Shown here piece by piece: positions 44,901 to 48,653 of a stretch of DNA of 64,000 nucleotides; position 1 is the stretch's first letter, and every line of letters starts with the position of its first letter. Position numbers and translations under genes: made by a program. Location: the NCBI GenBank assembly GCA_947396885.1, contig OX377204.1:21831706-21895705 (forward strand), given 5' to 3'. This stretch comes from Heligmosomoides polygyrus polygyrus (Eukaryota; Nematoda; Chromadorea; Rhabditida; Heligmosomidae). The notes beneath the pieces are model-generated. The model worked only from the letters and a program-made list of their open reading frames with translations, did no database searches and had not been told where the DNA came from.

Positions 44901-45357
44901 TAGCTGAATTTACGCGATAGTTGACTCCTAGTCTGAGTACTTGTTTATTGTTACCTTTGGAGATTTCGTAGTTATCCTGGATTTTAACATAGCTAAAATT
45001 CGGAATCGAATTTTATTTCAAAATCAGTGCTGGAGACTCGTAGAAATATTTAGCACTCAGCTAGAGCTTTCCTTTATCGTCGAACTTTTGTTTTCACTGC
45101 AAAGTATGGATGCAAGAAAAGAACATCCAGGGGCGAAGAAAGAAAAGTGAAAAAGAATTTTGATGAAAATCACTCTCTCCTATTTTCACCTAAATATTTA
45201 CATTATATCAATCAGAACCAATAGAATAACACAAGAAAGCACAGAGCAACTTACTCGCTTCCATCGACTCTTCTTCTTCACCGTCTCATCGACAGCCTCC
45301 TCTTCGTGTTCGTCTTCGCCCTCTTGACGATCAAGATAGAGGTTAAGACGCTCAGCG
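6688..45357 (-). CDS. Two-pore-domain (K2P/TWK) potassium channel, 13 exons, 5' end missing
   Basis: Spliced CDS (minus): 45357-45255, 40477-40394, 40125-39983, 38632-38490, 35917-35801, 33033-32915, 32698-32596, 30860-30720, 22663-22568, 18733-18641, 17591-17509, 8581-8483, 6909-6688. Every junction is AG/GT and all phases agree, giving 514 codons plus stop. K2P channels are dimeric plasma-membrane leak K+ channels with two pore loops per subunit. Visible here are TM1 (about residues 41-60), an extracellular cap, pore 1 filter TIGYG (about 156-160), TM2, a cytosolic loop, TM3 (about 304-325), pore 2 filter TIGFG (about 348-352), TM4 and a C-terminal tail. The first exon has no in-frame ATG and begins with the last base of a codon, so at least one upstream exon is missing. 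Family assignment is firm. The tail (PPDIYYFKWIEHPRTLSF) looks nematode TWK-like, but I cannot name the exact orthologue. Introns range from 216 bp to 8.9 kb and are packed with transposons. Confidence 0.93.
7025..8360. mobile_element. Foldback family Y, with SINE insertion
   Basis: The left arm 7025-7203 (TTTCACATCAAATTGGATGC, then AAGCAAGCTTGACGCTTTTG) and right arm 8205-8360 are inverted degenerate copies. The family inner motif GAGATTGCGCCATGC at 7713 and its inverted form near 8020 (TGCATTGCGCAA) mark the middle. A SINE sits in the left arm at 7218-7513. Confidence 0.6.
7218..7513 (-). mobile_element. SINE copy, full length with 14-bp TSD
   Basis: Flanked on both sides by TTCCGGAAGACTTA (7204-7217 and 7514-7527), a perfect target-site duplication. 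tRNA-like head at right, AAAGGATAAAGGATAAAGG tail at left. Good evidence of retroposition. Confidence 0.92.
8483..8581 (-). CDS. K2P exon L: C-terminal helix
   Basis: Acceptor TTTCAG, donor GTATTG, 99 bases, phase 0 at both ends. It encodes VVHLGEVFGYVAFLQKNYG and LTPEQLNKLAQLPE. A (TTTA)n microsatellite begins 23 bases upstream of the acceptor in transcript orientation. Confidence 0.9.
8605..8662. repeat. (AAAT)n microsatellite
   Basis: About 14 units of AAAT (TTTA in transcript orientation), starting 23 bases upstream of the acceptor of channel exon L. Confidence 0.95.
8952..10624. repeat. 108-bp tandem satellite, about 15 units
   Basis: The period is exactly 108 bp; for example the ATAATATCGATCGATATCGA block recurs at 9361 and 9901, five units apart. 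Each unit has an ATCGATAATATCGATCGAT-type palindrome and a CAGATTCGTGTTCAGCGACC segment. Because 108 is divisible by 3, long reading frames stay open on both strands; these are not genes. Units vary at a few sites (CAGGACCG, CAGGGCCA, CATGGCCG). Confidence 0.97.
10625..11700. repeat. 41-bp minisatellite, about 26 units, with 205-bp higher-order repeat
   Basis: Unit: GCCGACGTGTTTGGCACG plus TCTACGGCTCGCCATGC plus aTGGTT. A distinctive variant with GGTACCTCTCCGG occurs at about 11259, 11464 and 11669, 205 bp apart (5 units). Since 41 is not a multiple of 3, the same peptide repeats appear in all three frames. Confidence 0.97.
11747..11805. repeat. (GTGACACACACACA)n
   Basis: Short CA-rich tandem repeat linking the 41-bp array to the TATATAGTAG end. 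Confidence 0.9.
11826..11880. repeat. (TTTA)n microsatellite
   Basis: TTTATTTATTTATT run with one TTTG interruption, bordering the Helitron-like block. Confidence 0.95.
12261..13138 (-). mobile_element. Deleted mariner-family transposon 2
   Basis: Perfect TA duplication on both sides (12259-12260 and 13139-13140). Inverted repeats CCAGGCTGTCCAATAATTC and AATTATTGGACAGCCTGG. It carries the same internally deleted transposase as the element at 5262. Confidence 0.95.
12333..12970 (-). pseudogene. Mariner transposase with internal deletion and frameshift
   Basis: MDQGRIRTFVYYEWLLGND plus helix-turn-helix, then the same joint (EDREHPLKIML followed by WWDAKGMLYFELL) as the copy at 5313, so the deletion predates the two insertions. 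The frame shifts near 12655 (after AAAIREKRP). The rest, in another frame, has HLLHDNARPHV and LAPSDYHSF and ends VDNCGDYIVE. The first catalytic Asp region is missing. Confidence 0.9.
13484..13500. repeat. Target-site duplication of RTE (left)
   Basis: AGTCGCAACTTTTAACT, identical to 16111-16127. Confidence 0.9.
13501..16110 (-). mobile_element. RTE-type non-LTR retrotransposon, 5'-truncated
   Basis: Bounded by a 17-bp target-site duplication. The 3' end is a short (GAA)n tail at 13501-13520, in place of poly-A. This is typical of RTE-clade LINEs. The 5' end lacks the beginning of the endonuclease. Inserted into a MITE X terminal repeat. Confidence 0.9.
13519..16107 (-). CDS. RTE endonuclease-reverse transcriptase ORF, N-terminally truncated, otherwise intact
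   Basis: An uninterrupted 862-codon frame. Residues about 1-165 are the C-terminal part of an APE-type endonuclease (AGDLNGHVGA, GERILEYAESHDLTIVNT, SKTQIDFVLVRNRD). About 385-640 are reverse transcriptase: VEEVEAALKKMKPGKATGPD, LAFLDLEKAFDRVPRE, GVHQGSALSPLLF and the catalytic LLYADDV. The C-terminus carries RLRWYGHVLR and ends near the GAA tail. The N-terminal catalytic endonuclease residues are missing, so this copy cannot be fully functional. The unbroken frame suggests recent insertion. Antisense open frames here are shadows. Confidence 0.95.
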   Translation of the reverse strand: MERFNDRLMKVVIAAERRRYHLFSAYAPQTGCSERAKDEFWSLLDEKTAEVPSQDVIIVAGDLNGHVGAAKDGYSCHGGFGFGSRNADGERILEYAESHDLTIVNTRFRKRESHLISFYSGNSKTQIDFVLVRNRDQGLVTDAKVVPYETVATQHRPLICTMRITPPMFKQVERSGPSRIKWWQLKENEAAVTSRIRLPTVTTVDETWQIATDAILNAARSELGTTKPGRRKVDKQAWLWTNEVKEKVREKKRLYHAFLGDKAADKWRLYQEAKKAAKKAVAVARATHYDDVNGKLESRDGERFLYRLAKVRHRQTEDVEKFFGINDENGHLLMDRKKVLNRWRTYFEEVSTVEFAHPSIPSSPPVYGPVQKITVEEVEAALKKMKPGKATGPDDLAADLWKSKSWYPTKWLATFFNQVIAEKKVPDIWQRSTTIPIWKKKGSPADCTNYRPIRLLSHSMKIFERIVDGRIRDTVQLSTNQCGFVAGCGTVDAIHAVRLLIEKHREKQKPVHLAFLDLEKAFDRVPREVIWYALRKHGVPEELIEWVRILYSCPKSRVQAAAGTSMEFPISIGVHQGSALSPLLFVVVMDAISRDLQQPVPWTLLYADDVMLASEDKIELQRQVQAWCDRLERFGLKLNVKKTEYMTTDEDESSSIKVNGIELPRTSVFKYLGSAIASDGGLLVEANSRVSAAWSKWRSLTGVLCDKKIPERLKSKIYRAVIRPVAIYGAECWPVTKEIERRLSVMETKMLRWTAGVTRLDRVRNDSIRQRFGVTPIFEKMREARLRWYGHVLRAKGDTVRKTGLNLDVPGRRPRGRPKQRWLDTLHQDLKMAGLHPDQAFDREKWRQHSRKADPATKRDKR
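16111..16127. repeat. Target-site duplication of RTE (right)
   Basis: AGTCGCAACTTTTAACT, matching 13484-13500. Confidence 0.9.
16859..17134 (-). mobile_element. SINE copy, old and degenerate
   Basis: Shares GGGACGCGCCACGCATTCCA, TCTACAGGG and ACTGCGCTACCATGTGTCC with the family but differs throughout. It lies just downstream (transcript sense) of channel exon K. Confidence 0.75.
17509..17591 (-). CDS. K2P exon K: post-TM4 segment
   Basis: Acceptor TTTTAG, donor GTTTGT, phase 1 to 0. It encodes DLVGSEYIRDIHFYGRSLGR and SFMTIGGK, a segment typical of nematode TWK channels directly after TM4. Confidence 0.92.
17644..18377 (-). mobile_element. Tc1-like transposon remnant
   Basis: TA-flanked inverted repeats CAGGGTGCGTAAAAAGTATT and AATACTTTTTAAGCACCCTG. 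On the minus strand a decayed transposase end can be read: LDYSF, a TAG, then AILKNEVWATFDRSDQ and KATLLKARDEIQ, resembling the C-terminal region of Tc-family transposases. The N-terminal domains are gone. It lies in the intron between exons J and K. Confidence 0.8.
18420..18540. repeat. TG/TATG-rich simple repeat
   Basis: Imperfect alternating TGTATATG/TGTGCG sequence in the intron 5' (transcript sense) of the Tc-like element. Confidence 0.8.
18641..18733 (-). CDS. K2P exon J: filter 2 and TM4
   Basis: Acceptor TTTTCAG, donor G|GTGAGT, phase 1 to 1. It encodes GFGDIVPLNVDFFPATLAY followed by the TM4 hydrophobic segment IILGLIITTMCI. The FG in place of YG in the second filter is common in K2P channels. 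Confidence 0.95.
19040..19330 (+). mobile_element. SINE copy fused to family Y arm
   Basis: tRNA-like head at left (GCGCGTGTAGCGCAGTCGG, B box GGTTCGGATTTCC), tail CCTTTATCCTTTAT at right. It is followed directly by a Y arm, as also seen at 27931. Confidence 0.88.
19331..19475 (+). repeat. Foldback family Y, arm fragment
   Basis: CGTCAAATTCGACACTTTTC, then AATCAAATTGGACACTATTC. Nearly the same sequence follows the SINE at 28214. Confidence 0.65.
20053..20515 (+). mobile_element. Mariner-derived MITE retaining a helix-turn-helix ORF
   Basis: Inverted repeats TTAGATTGGTGCATAAGTTC and GAACTTATGCACCAACCTAA, with TA outside each (20051-20052, 20516-20517). Only 463 bp long. It belongs to a mariner lineage different from the CCAGGCTG elements. 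Confidence 0.9.
20222..20440 (+). pseudogene. Mariner transposase N-terminal domain only
   Basis: 72 codons from MAKQFIPTETHIRHVMLLL to a stop. The region includes SYRRLKNVYNESAPARSTVY and QWFSKFAVGEFSVED, matching the paired DNA-binding helix-turn-helix of mariner transposases. The whole catalytic domain is deleted. The remaining frame could give a DNA-binding peptide recognising its own ends, but no expression evidence exists. Confidence 0.85.
20744..20818 (-). repeat. tRNA-like module T3
   Basis: Minus strand reads GGCGGGATTCGAACTCGCAC in complement, i.e. a T-arm-like box, flanked by GATGTTGC / GATAAAAAC-type borders. Inverted relative to T4. Confidence 0.55.
21299..21371 (+). repeat. tRNA-like module T4
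   Basis: GCGCCGGTGGTGTAATGACG and GGGGTTCGATGCCCGCC, preceded by GGATGTTGCGTTCGATCAAA and followed by TTTTGATCtCAGC. Confidence 0.65.
21420..21525 (+). repeat. Foldback family Y, arm fragment
   Basis: CAAACTGGACACTTCAAAG, then AAATTGGACCTCTTCCAAGC. Degenerate copy directly after T4. Confidence 0.5.
22142..22431 (-). mobile_element. SINE copy with 8-bp TSD
   Basis: CGAATATA at 22134-22141 and again at 22432-22439. Located 137 bp downstream (transcript sense) of channel exon I. Confidence 0.88.
22568..22663 (-). CDS. K2P exon I: TM3 end and pore 2 helix
   Basis: Acceptor TTTTCAG, donor G|GTGAGT, phase 1 to 1. It encodes GYVAGGACLIRYWESWSF and then the second pore helix, DAFYFCFVTVTTI. As in pore 1, the exon ends after the first base of the first filter glycine. 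Confidence 0.95.
22664..23955. other. Intronic sequence, no gene recognised
   Basis: AT-rich intron. A perfect 16-bp-arm hairpin (GCTCCAATGGATCCTC) lies at 23211-23268. A weak inverted pair GGCGCCAGCC / GGGCTGGCGC bounds 23791-23916, a segment resembling 43560-43680. Confidence 0.4.
23956..24094 (+). mobile_element. SINE 3' fragment
   Basis: Only the right half remains: CGTAGAAGTAGGATGC, GCGCATTCCAAA and a TTTTTCTTTAT tail. Confidence 0.6.
24865..24960 (+). mobile_element. SINE 3' fragment
   Basis: TCCCATAGAAGCAGAACG and GGCGCATCAGAAAAAGGATT match the SINE 3' body. The head is lost. Confidence 0.55.
25129..25297. mobile_element. Long-hairpin MITE, family Z
   Basis: Near-perfect inverted arms of about 75 bp: left TCATCAACGACTTACGTAAC, AGCGAAAAGCTCAGC, AACGTGGCTTATC; right their complement ending GATGAATCCGGCCCCA. 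The loop is about 12 nt. The same ends bound 50774-50955 and, diverged, 55904-56901. Confidence 0.85.
25300..25390 (+). repeat. MITE X fragment
   Basis: GTCATTTGAGGCGCTGATCA then CGAATATGAT, matching the MITE X core. The other half is absent. Confidence 0.55.
25565..25765. repeat. ATTCGAAT-rich palindromic cluster
   Basis: More than ten occurrences of TTCGAAT/ATTCGAA in 200 bp (e.g. TATTCGAATTCGAATATTC), irregularly spaced. Confidence 0.85.
26293..26570 (-). mobile_element. SINE copy, degenerate
   Basis: GATAAAGGACTGCGTCACTC at the left, GCACTACACGCGC at the right. The middle is considerably diverged. Confidence 0.75.
26872..27288 (+). CDS. Candidate small secreted protein, two exons, nested in the channel intron
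   Basis: Exon 1 (26872-27011) begins with ATG, 19 bases after a nematode-type acceptor GATTTCAG that could serve trans- or cis-splicing. It encodes a signal-peptide-like start (MCYVLLVFVVSCQLAAPQ) followed by PTYCC and a basic GRRRG. A 51-bp GTAG...CGACAG intron (27012-27062) joins it in phase to exon 2 (27063-27288), which ends with KHRQLSFCG and a TGA. The total is 121 residues. The donor is weak, no poly-A signal is evident, and no homologue is recognised. The gene is supported only by the signal peptide, acceptor position and frame match, so treat it as hypothetical. It lies opposite the channel gene, in the intron between exons H and I. Confidence 0.33.
27931..28213 (+). mobile_element. 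SINE copy fused to family Y arm
   Basis: Head GCGTGTAGCGCAGTCGGAGG, tail CCTTTATCCTTTAT. Short similar flanks TAACGGACGC and TAATGGACGC suggest a target-site duplication inside family Y sequence. Confidence 0.88.
28214..29410. mobile_element. Foldback family Y copy
   Basis: Left arm 28214-28400; inner motifs GAGATTGCGCCATGCACTCA at 28588 and its inverted form GTGCATGGCGCAATCTCCTC at 28782; a poor right arm near 29340-29405 (AAAAATGTCCGATTTGGCTT). A degenerate SINE lies inside. Confidence 0.5.
28898..29185 (+). mobile_element. SINE copy, very degenerate
   Basis: Collinear with the family (CGCGCGCACCCGATCCC; GGCGCATCCCACGAAAG; CTGCCCTTTGTCTT) but with many substitutions. Among the oldest copies. 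Confidence 0.6.
29519..29812 (+). mobile_element. SINE copy
   Basis: Head GAGCGCAGTCGGAGGAGGC, B box GGTTCATGGTTCGGATTTCC, tail CCTTTTTCCTTTATCC. Well conserved. Confidence 0.88.
29870..30195. repeat. Interspersed repeat shared with 62690-62990
   Basis: CACAATCCTTTTAACAATGG followed by TTTGAAAAAAATAATGGATC corresponds to ATAATCCTTTCAACCGGGTT and TGAAAAGAAAATGACGGATT near 62918. The surrounding sequence also shares CCGAATC/GGATC-rich words. Confidence 0.5.
30720..30860 (-). CDS. K2P exon H: acidic loop and start of TM3
   Basis: Acceptor ACTTCAG, donor G|GTGCGT, phase 1 to 1. It encodes an acidic loop (about 33 residues) followed by HHERRVSVMFILVIML, the cytosolic edge and first half of TM3. 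Confidence 0.9.
30998..31014. repeat. 17-nt C tract
   Basis: Uninterrupted C run, i.e. G tract on the transcribed channel strand, in the intron before exon H. Confidence 0.9.
32013..32252. repeat. Inverted pair of tRNA-like modules T5/T6
   Basis: T5 (32013-32078, minus) and T6 (about 32185-32252, plus) face each other as in 3318-3660. Borders ACGCAACATCCACGACATC and TTTCGATCACAACTAAACC are recognisable. Both are decayed. Confidence 0.55.
32596..32698 (-). CDS. K2P exon G: cytosolic loop
   Basis: Acceptor is a weak CTTTGAAG, donor G|GTGAGT, phase 0 to 1. It encodes a hydrophilic basic loop segment (MPTIELLQKQRHMYGTVRR...). The phase fits both neighbours exactly. The acceptor lacks a strong pyrimidine tract, so the exact 5' border is slightly less certain. 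Confidence 0.8.
32915..33033 (-). CDS. K2P exon F: cysteine-rich start of cytosolic loop
   Basis: Acceptor TTTCAG, donor GTGAGC, phase 1 to 0. It encodes the juxtamembrane part of the TM2-TM3 loop, with six cysteines in fourteen residues (CYAQCWKCIKCLCC) followed by basic residues (RMRKKQKQIQ). Confidence 0.85.
33365..33449. ncRNA. Candidate pre-miRNA-like hairpin
   Basis: CTCATCATTATGCATCAAAC, AACATTTCCAGGTTG pairs with CAACCTGGAAACGTTGTTTG, ATGAACAATGATGAG through about 35 bp with few mismatches and a short ATACTAA-type loop. Size and bulge pattern are like a miRNA precursor, but a tiny MITE is equally possible. Strand unknown. Confidence 0.3.
33755..33810 (+). repeat. Foldback family Y, arm fragment
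   Basis: AGCTCTTTAAAGTGCAATTA and AACACTGATTTTATCCAAAA. Short and degenerate. Confidence 0.4.
33991..34285 (+). mobile_element. SINE copy with 9-bp TSD
   Basis: TATTTTTAC at 33981-33989 and again directly after the TTTATCC tail. Near-consensus body. Confidence 0.9.
34605..34721. mobile_element. Short inverted-repeat element with internal hairpins
   Basis: Ends CAGGGGCCGTATGCTCGT and ACGAGCATACGGCCCCAG, 18 bp with one mismatch. Inside are two more small hairpins (CTCCCCCGTTGGGGGAG and TCCCCCATCGGGGGA). About 115 bp, no coding capacity. The CAGGGG-type ends recall hAT MITEs but no 8-bp duplication is obvious. Confidence 0.6.
34740..35800. other. Intronic sequence, no gene recognised
   Basis: AT-rich intron downstream of exon E. 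Nothing identified apart from the nearby short inverted-repeat element. Confidence 0.4.
35801..35917 (-). CDS. K2P exon E: filter 1 and TM2
   Basis: Acceptor TTTAG, donor G|GTTGGT, phase 1 to 1. It completes the filter as GYG and continues with HIVPRTNAGRIAIIFYALFG and ILVTIADMGRFLS, a typical K2P TM2 with the FGIPL motif. Confidence 0.93.
36001..36095 (-). mobile_element. SINE 3' fragment
   Basis: TGGGATGCGCTATGCATTCT, ACTTCTACGGAATGTC. Adjacent to another SINE in opposite orientation. Confidence 0.6.
36101..36384 (+). mobile_element. SINE copy, degenerate
   Basis: GGGCGCATGGTGGCGTAGAC head, CGTCCATTATCCCTTATTC tail, diverged body. Confidence 0.75.
36540..36846 (-). other. Possible decayed coding fragment, unknown
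   Basis: On the minus strand a frame reads RYRELAELLSSLFWISPDW and LQRQILMEELWQSLEKEQ, then a stop. It reopens at an ATG with MASKPPPFFAGPLLTPANEF. The composition is protein-like but no family is recognised. It may be a transposon remnant. Confidence 0.15.
37058..37357 (+). mobile_element. SINE copy
   Basis: Conserved from CTTGCTGTCGCGGGCATCC to CCTTTATCCTTTATCC. The A-box part (GCGTGAAAGGCAATGGGAGG) is altered. Confidence 0.85.
38490..38632 (-). CDS. K2P exon D: cap end and pore 1 helix
   Basis: Acceptor TTTCAG, donor G|GTGCGT, phase 2 to 1. It encodes the end of the cap and the first pore helix (WSFGSSIFFSWTAITTI). The exon stops after the first base of the first glycine codon of the selectivity filter. 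Confidence 0.93.
38798..38823. repeat. (TGTTA)n microsatellite
   Basis: Five to six units of TTATG/TGTTA. Confidence 0.85.
38868..38925. repeat. (AAAT)n microsatellite
   Basis: About 14 units, directly bordering a family Y arm. Confidence 0.93.
38926..39785. mobile_element. Foldback family Y, best-preserved copy
   Basis: Left arm TTTCACGTCAAAATGGACAC, TATTCTAAACAAACTTGG; right arm (complement) AAATCAAATTGGACACTCTT, CTAAACAAGCATGG. Inner motifs GAGATCGCGCCAAGCACTCG at 39262 and inverted CACCGCGCAATCTCTCGC at 39468. About 860 bp, no coding capacity. Confidence 0.7.
39983..40125 (-). CDS. K2P exon C: extracellular cap
   Basis: Acceptor TTACAG, donor GTAAGT, phase 0 to 2. It encodes YEKPFEEHLRNETAHRV and a following helical stretch rich in charged residues, matching the extracellular cap between TM1 and pore 1. 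The NET sequence is a potential N-glycosylation site. Confidence 0.9.
40394..40477 (-). CDS. K2P exon B: TM1
   Basis: Eighty-four bases, phase 0 at both ends, acceptor TTTCAG and donor GTACGA. The product contains the hydrophobic TM1 segment HVGLVILSTAYTLLGAAIF, a typical K2P first membrane helix. Only 268 bp of intron separates it from the next exon. Confidence 0.9.
40690..40975 (-). mobile_element. SINE copy, degenerate
   Basis: Head at right (GACTGCACTACACGCGCCC), CATTCTGCTTCTACAGG in the body. Many differences. Confidence 0.75.
41217..41228. repeat. 12-nt G tract
   Basis: Uninterrupted G run. Confidence 0.85.
41518..41694. repeat. Inverted pair of tRNA-like modules T7/T8
   Basis: T7 (41518-41588, minus) keeps GCGCTAGGCGGGACCCGAAC and is bordered by TGTTCCGATCAAAAC and ACCGAACGCAGCATCC. 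T8 (about 41650-41694, plus) keeps GCGGGTTCTAGTCCCACC. Confidence 0.6.
41852..42153 (+). mobile_element. SINE copy, moderately diverged
   Basis: GCGTGAGCGTGGTAGCGCAG head and TTTTATCCTTTACCC tail. Confidence 0.8.
42154..42900. other. No gene recognised
   Basis: Intronic (between exons A and B). Mixed composition, no repeat assigned. Confidence 0.35.
42903..43445. repeat. Degenerate tandem region with CCGAATCATCCAA units
   Basis: Motifs such as CCGAATCATCCAAAAATCCG and TGGTCCGCAAAA recur at least five times, flanking a GCTGCCGC/GCGGCAGC-rich centre (43000-43230) with partial inverted symmetry. Confidence 0.6.
43708..43920 (+). mobile_element. SINE 3' fragment, degenerate
   Basis: GGTAAATTGGTAGCAGATTT, GTCTG, then CGTGGCGCATCCCAAGC. 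The head is missing. Confidence 0.6.
43921..44810. other. No gene recognised
   Basis: GC-rich for the first 300 bases, then ordinary. A stretch near 44600-44690 resembles 23240-23340 (CTGGCACGCGACAGGGA), suggesting an unnamed repeat. Confidence 0.35.
44811..44938 (-). mobile_element. SINE head fragment, degenerate
   Basis: CGGAAGTCTGGTACTAATAC, GGTGGCCTGGACAG and ATCCGAACCATAGG correspond to the SINE middle and B-box region. Confidence 0.55.
45255..45357 (-). CDS. K2P exon A: acidic/basic cytosolic N-terminal segment
   Basis: The exon lies between ...ctttTCAG and GTAAGT. It encodes about 34 residues: an acidic stretch (EGEDEHEEEAVDE) followed by a basic KKKSRWKR that leads into TM1, as expected of a cytosolic N-terminus. 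It starts at phase 2 and ends at phase 0. No start codon is present, so an upstream exon is required. Confidence 0.8.
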
Positions 45358-46371
45358 CTGAAAAGAAATCGATTTATTGATTGGTATAACTCGAAGTCGT
45401 GTGGAACCCCGAAAATCATAACCAATTCACAGTCCACCTTTATATTTCTATGGATCCAACTGTTCATGCGGTTTGGTCTGGCCCAAACCTCTGAACTCAG
45501 CCAACTTTCGTTTTATACTAATTTTATCGTGAAAACCAATCAATACCCCTTGGACCTGACCGCTTGAGCCACTAAATGCGTGAGCCAAATTTACTGTTGC
45601 GACCAGGTGCAAAATCTCTTTAATAAGACATTCCTTACCTCAAAAATATAGTACTTCAAAAAATTCAATTGTGAAAAAGAATAGCTAAATGCAAACGACA
45701 AATAATTGTGAATAATAAAAAAACGAAAACAAGAGTCTCAGGTTGCAACTGAACAGCAACACCAAACGCTATAATTTCGCTGAAGGGCTACTATTATACG
45801 TTCCAGCTTCTAACCGTGATTTCAGCAGTTTACACTTCAATAAACAATTTTTACAATATCACTGTGATGTATATATTTAAATAGCGAAAAGCCTTGTCAC
45901 TACCAAGTAACAGATATTCATTACTCGTTCTGAATTCCTTCCATCAAATAAACATAATCGTTCGACTCCCAAATCAGACAGTCAAGTCCAGACGAAAGTC
46001 GATAAAATATGTAGATCGATAGTGGGAAATCGATCGATTTGCTTTTTGTGAAGATCATCCGCTTACCAACATATTCAAGTGACTTCTACATCAATCCGAT
46101 AGATCCGAGCAAAAATCGATGAAATTGATCGATAATGCATAACCGATCGATATTGCTTACACGTTGTGAAATACTGCGTTCGTCGGCCAACATATCAACA
46201 GACACCCTTAGTAGAAATTAAAAGTGGCGATCGCAATCTGAAGCCTGCTCAAGACTGAGATCCCTTCGGTCTGTCGGACAGACGCAGGGACAGACGGGCG
46301 GACAAACGCCACATGGGTAGACGCGATATTTTCCTATAACGGAGCACTTTTCATGTTTTTATAACTACAAA
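45358..46371. other. Upstream flank of channel exon A, no exon found
   Basis: AT-rich, with a cluster of ATCGAT/GATCGATA words at 46000-46160. The missing 5' exon was sought here without success. Confidence 0.4.
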
Positions 46372-46667
46372 GGGCGCGTGTAGCGCAGTCGGAGGAGGCG
46401 GGTCTGTCGCGTGCACCCGATACCAGGTTCCTGGTTCGGATTTCCCGCCCAGGCCAACCAAGCCTTCCATCCCTGCGGGGTCGGAGAATTGGTACCAGAC
46501 TTGTCTGGGAAGGGTAAAGCGCTGACTTGTTCATCGGCTGGCCACCGCAAGTCATTGTATGGCCAAATACGCATTCAAATCGTCTCCACGACATCCGTAG
46601 AAGTAGAATGCGCTGGCGCATCCCAGAAGGGATTGAGTAACGTCGTCCTTTATCCTTTATCCTTTAT
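46372..46667 (+). mobile_element. SINE copy, near consensus, with TSD
   Basis: Flanks ATAACTACAA (46361-46370) and ATAACTAACTAC after the TTTATCC tail form an imperfect duplication. Confidence 0.9.
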
Positions 46668-47231
46668 AACTAACTACAAGCCGCTCAAGATGTTGCAGAA
46701 AAGTGGTAAGTGAGGTACTAAATTAACGGCTATCTTTTAAAATGTTTTCTCTCTCTAATGCAAAATTACTAATTGATCTAAGAAGTTCTTTATTTCTTGC
46801 CAATACATCTGTACTGCAAGAACCAAGTCGTTGTTCATTGGAGCCATGTCTTCGAAAAATAGGTAGATTGCCAAGCAATGTGTTCCGATAATACCGGATG
46901 GATGAAGGGCCGCAATCTATTGTATTCGTCAGCATCTTTCGTTAATCTTAAAAAAGCAAGAAGACAGTGTAGTGCTGACCGTGTTATACAACGCAGAGGG
47001 AACTGCTGGACTACTCTGACACGCAACGGGGTTGCATGCAGACGAGTGCATAGCATATACTACTGGTCAGTCATATTGACTGCGACTAAGTGATGTGTAA
47101 TCGCTCCTGGCTAGATCCCATTCCTATTCAATAGTACGTTTAGGCAGCAAGCGGCGTCAAATCGAGTCTACGGTGAGGTTTTTATATTTATATTTTTTTA
47201 TTTAATAATTTATATTTTTTTGAGTGTTATA

Positions 47232-47499
47232 GGGCGCGTGGAGCGCAGTCGGAGCGATACCAGGTTCCTGATTCGGATTTCCCGCCCAGGCCATCCAAGC
47301 CTTTCATCCCTCGGGGGTCAGTGAATTGGTACCAGACTTGTCTGGGAAGGACAAAGCACTGACTTGTTCATCAGTTGGCCACCGCAAGTCATTGTATGGC
47401 CAAATACGCATTCAACTCGCCTCCACGACATCACGTAGAAGTAGAATGCGTGGCGCATCCCATAGGGGATTGAATAACGCCGTCCTTTATCCTTTATTC
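47232..47499 (+). mobile_element. SINE copy with deletion in the tRNA-like head, 12-bp TSD
   Basis: TTTTGAGTGTTA at 47218-47229 and 47500-47511. The head jumps from GCGCAGTCGGAG directly to CGATACCAGGTTCC, losing about 30 bp between A and B boxes. Confidence 0.92.
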
Positions 47500-48067
47500 T
47501 TTTGAGTGTTAGAATTGCCTGCCTAGCTAGTTATTGGTTAGGGCTGCTAAGGAAACAGAATAGCGTTAACCTTCAGGGTGTGTGGCGCATTCCAAACCGT
47601 CGATTTCTCTTGCCAACTCTGACCGTAGCTTAGCAGTGGATGATCAGCAACTGCCTGCTACTTGAGCAAGCTGACCAGCATGTGCAAGAGATATGGCCCA
47701 ACACAGGCGGATGGCAGCGATACACCTTTTCATACCTCATCATTGACCCATAGCTGTCCATGAAACGAAGTCAAACAGCACAAATAGAGAATTCAGACGC
47801 TACGCTGAAACTTCGCTCGACACAGCCCAACACGCTTTGTTCTCCTCCTCCCACCCTTACACCGGCGGCGTGGATAGGCTCCTAATATGGTTACTATGTT
47901 ATTCCACGTTTTAATGAGTTTTTGAGAGGGTTCTCCGCAGTTCGAAGCAGAAACCGGAAGAAGGAACACCCGGCCGGTCCCCGAAAGGACAACATCGGCG
48001 CGCTCATCATCGAGGTATCAGCCGCTTATTTCCGGGCATTATACGTTGGAATGCAAATCGGATTTCG

Positions 48068-48653
48068 GTGATCCGAAGCGCCGCATTAGCTCTATTAGCC
48101 AGAGAGTGGCGCCAATTGGGCGCGGAGCCGGCGTCGGCGACAGAAGATCTTCTGGTCAGAGCCACACCCCGACGAGGGCTTAGGTTAGTCCACTGGGCGC
48201 GACTAATTGTCCCGTTTTGCGCTAACGAAATCCTCTCCCACCGTGGGAGCTCGGCTGACCAGTTAATCGCCCTCTCCCTGACGAGTACACCACCATGGTC
48301 CCGCGACAATGAGGAGAGTTTCGGCGACCGCCTCGAGGAACCTGCGAGGCGTTTACCCGTGACTTAAGCCGTGCCTAAGTCGCGGAAGCGATCGTCGCAC
48401 GACACTCGCTCTCCTAATCCGCGCGAATCACCCACGCGACGGCGCTCTGCTATCGACATAACAGAGGGTGGCCGGAGCAGTGACAGCAGCTCGCAGGAGT
48501 TCAGGCTCGACGTCACCAGGACAACATCCGGACGACCGGACAGGTATCTCAGGACAAAGGATCAAGTATGGCACTACTCAATCCCTTTTTGGAATGCTCC
48601 ACGCATTCAACTCCTGTCGGGTGTCTTGGAGGCAATTCGAATGCGTTTCTTAG
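48068..48653 (+). other. GC-rich open stretch with one stop, unknown
   Basis: The same plus frame is open across 48002-48650 apart from one TGA at 48365-48367. The second half reads as Ser/Arg-rich (SRKRSSHDTRSPNPRESP and following), then runs into a SINE at 48551. No splice or start signal decides it. It could be a promoter-proximal CpG-rich segment, an old pseudogene or chance. Confidence 0.15.

Noticed and set aside
6688..45357. Giving the channel a specific twk number
   Set aside because: The tail resembles nematode TWK proteins, but without alignment the orthologue cannot be named.
48007..48309. Minus-strand 100-codon ORF as the missing K2P first exon
   Set aside because: No donor in the required phase and no recognisable N-terminal sequence.
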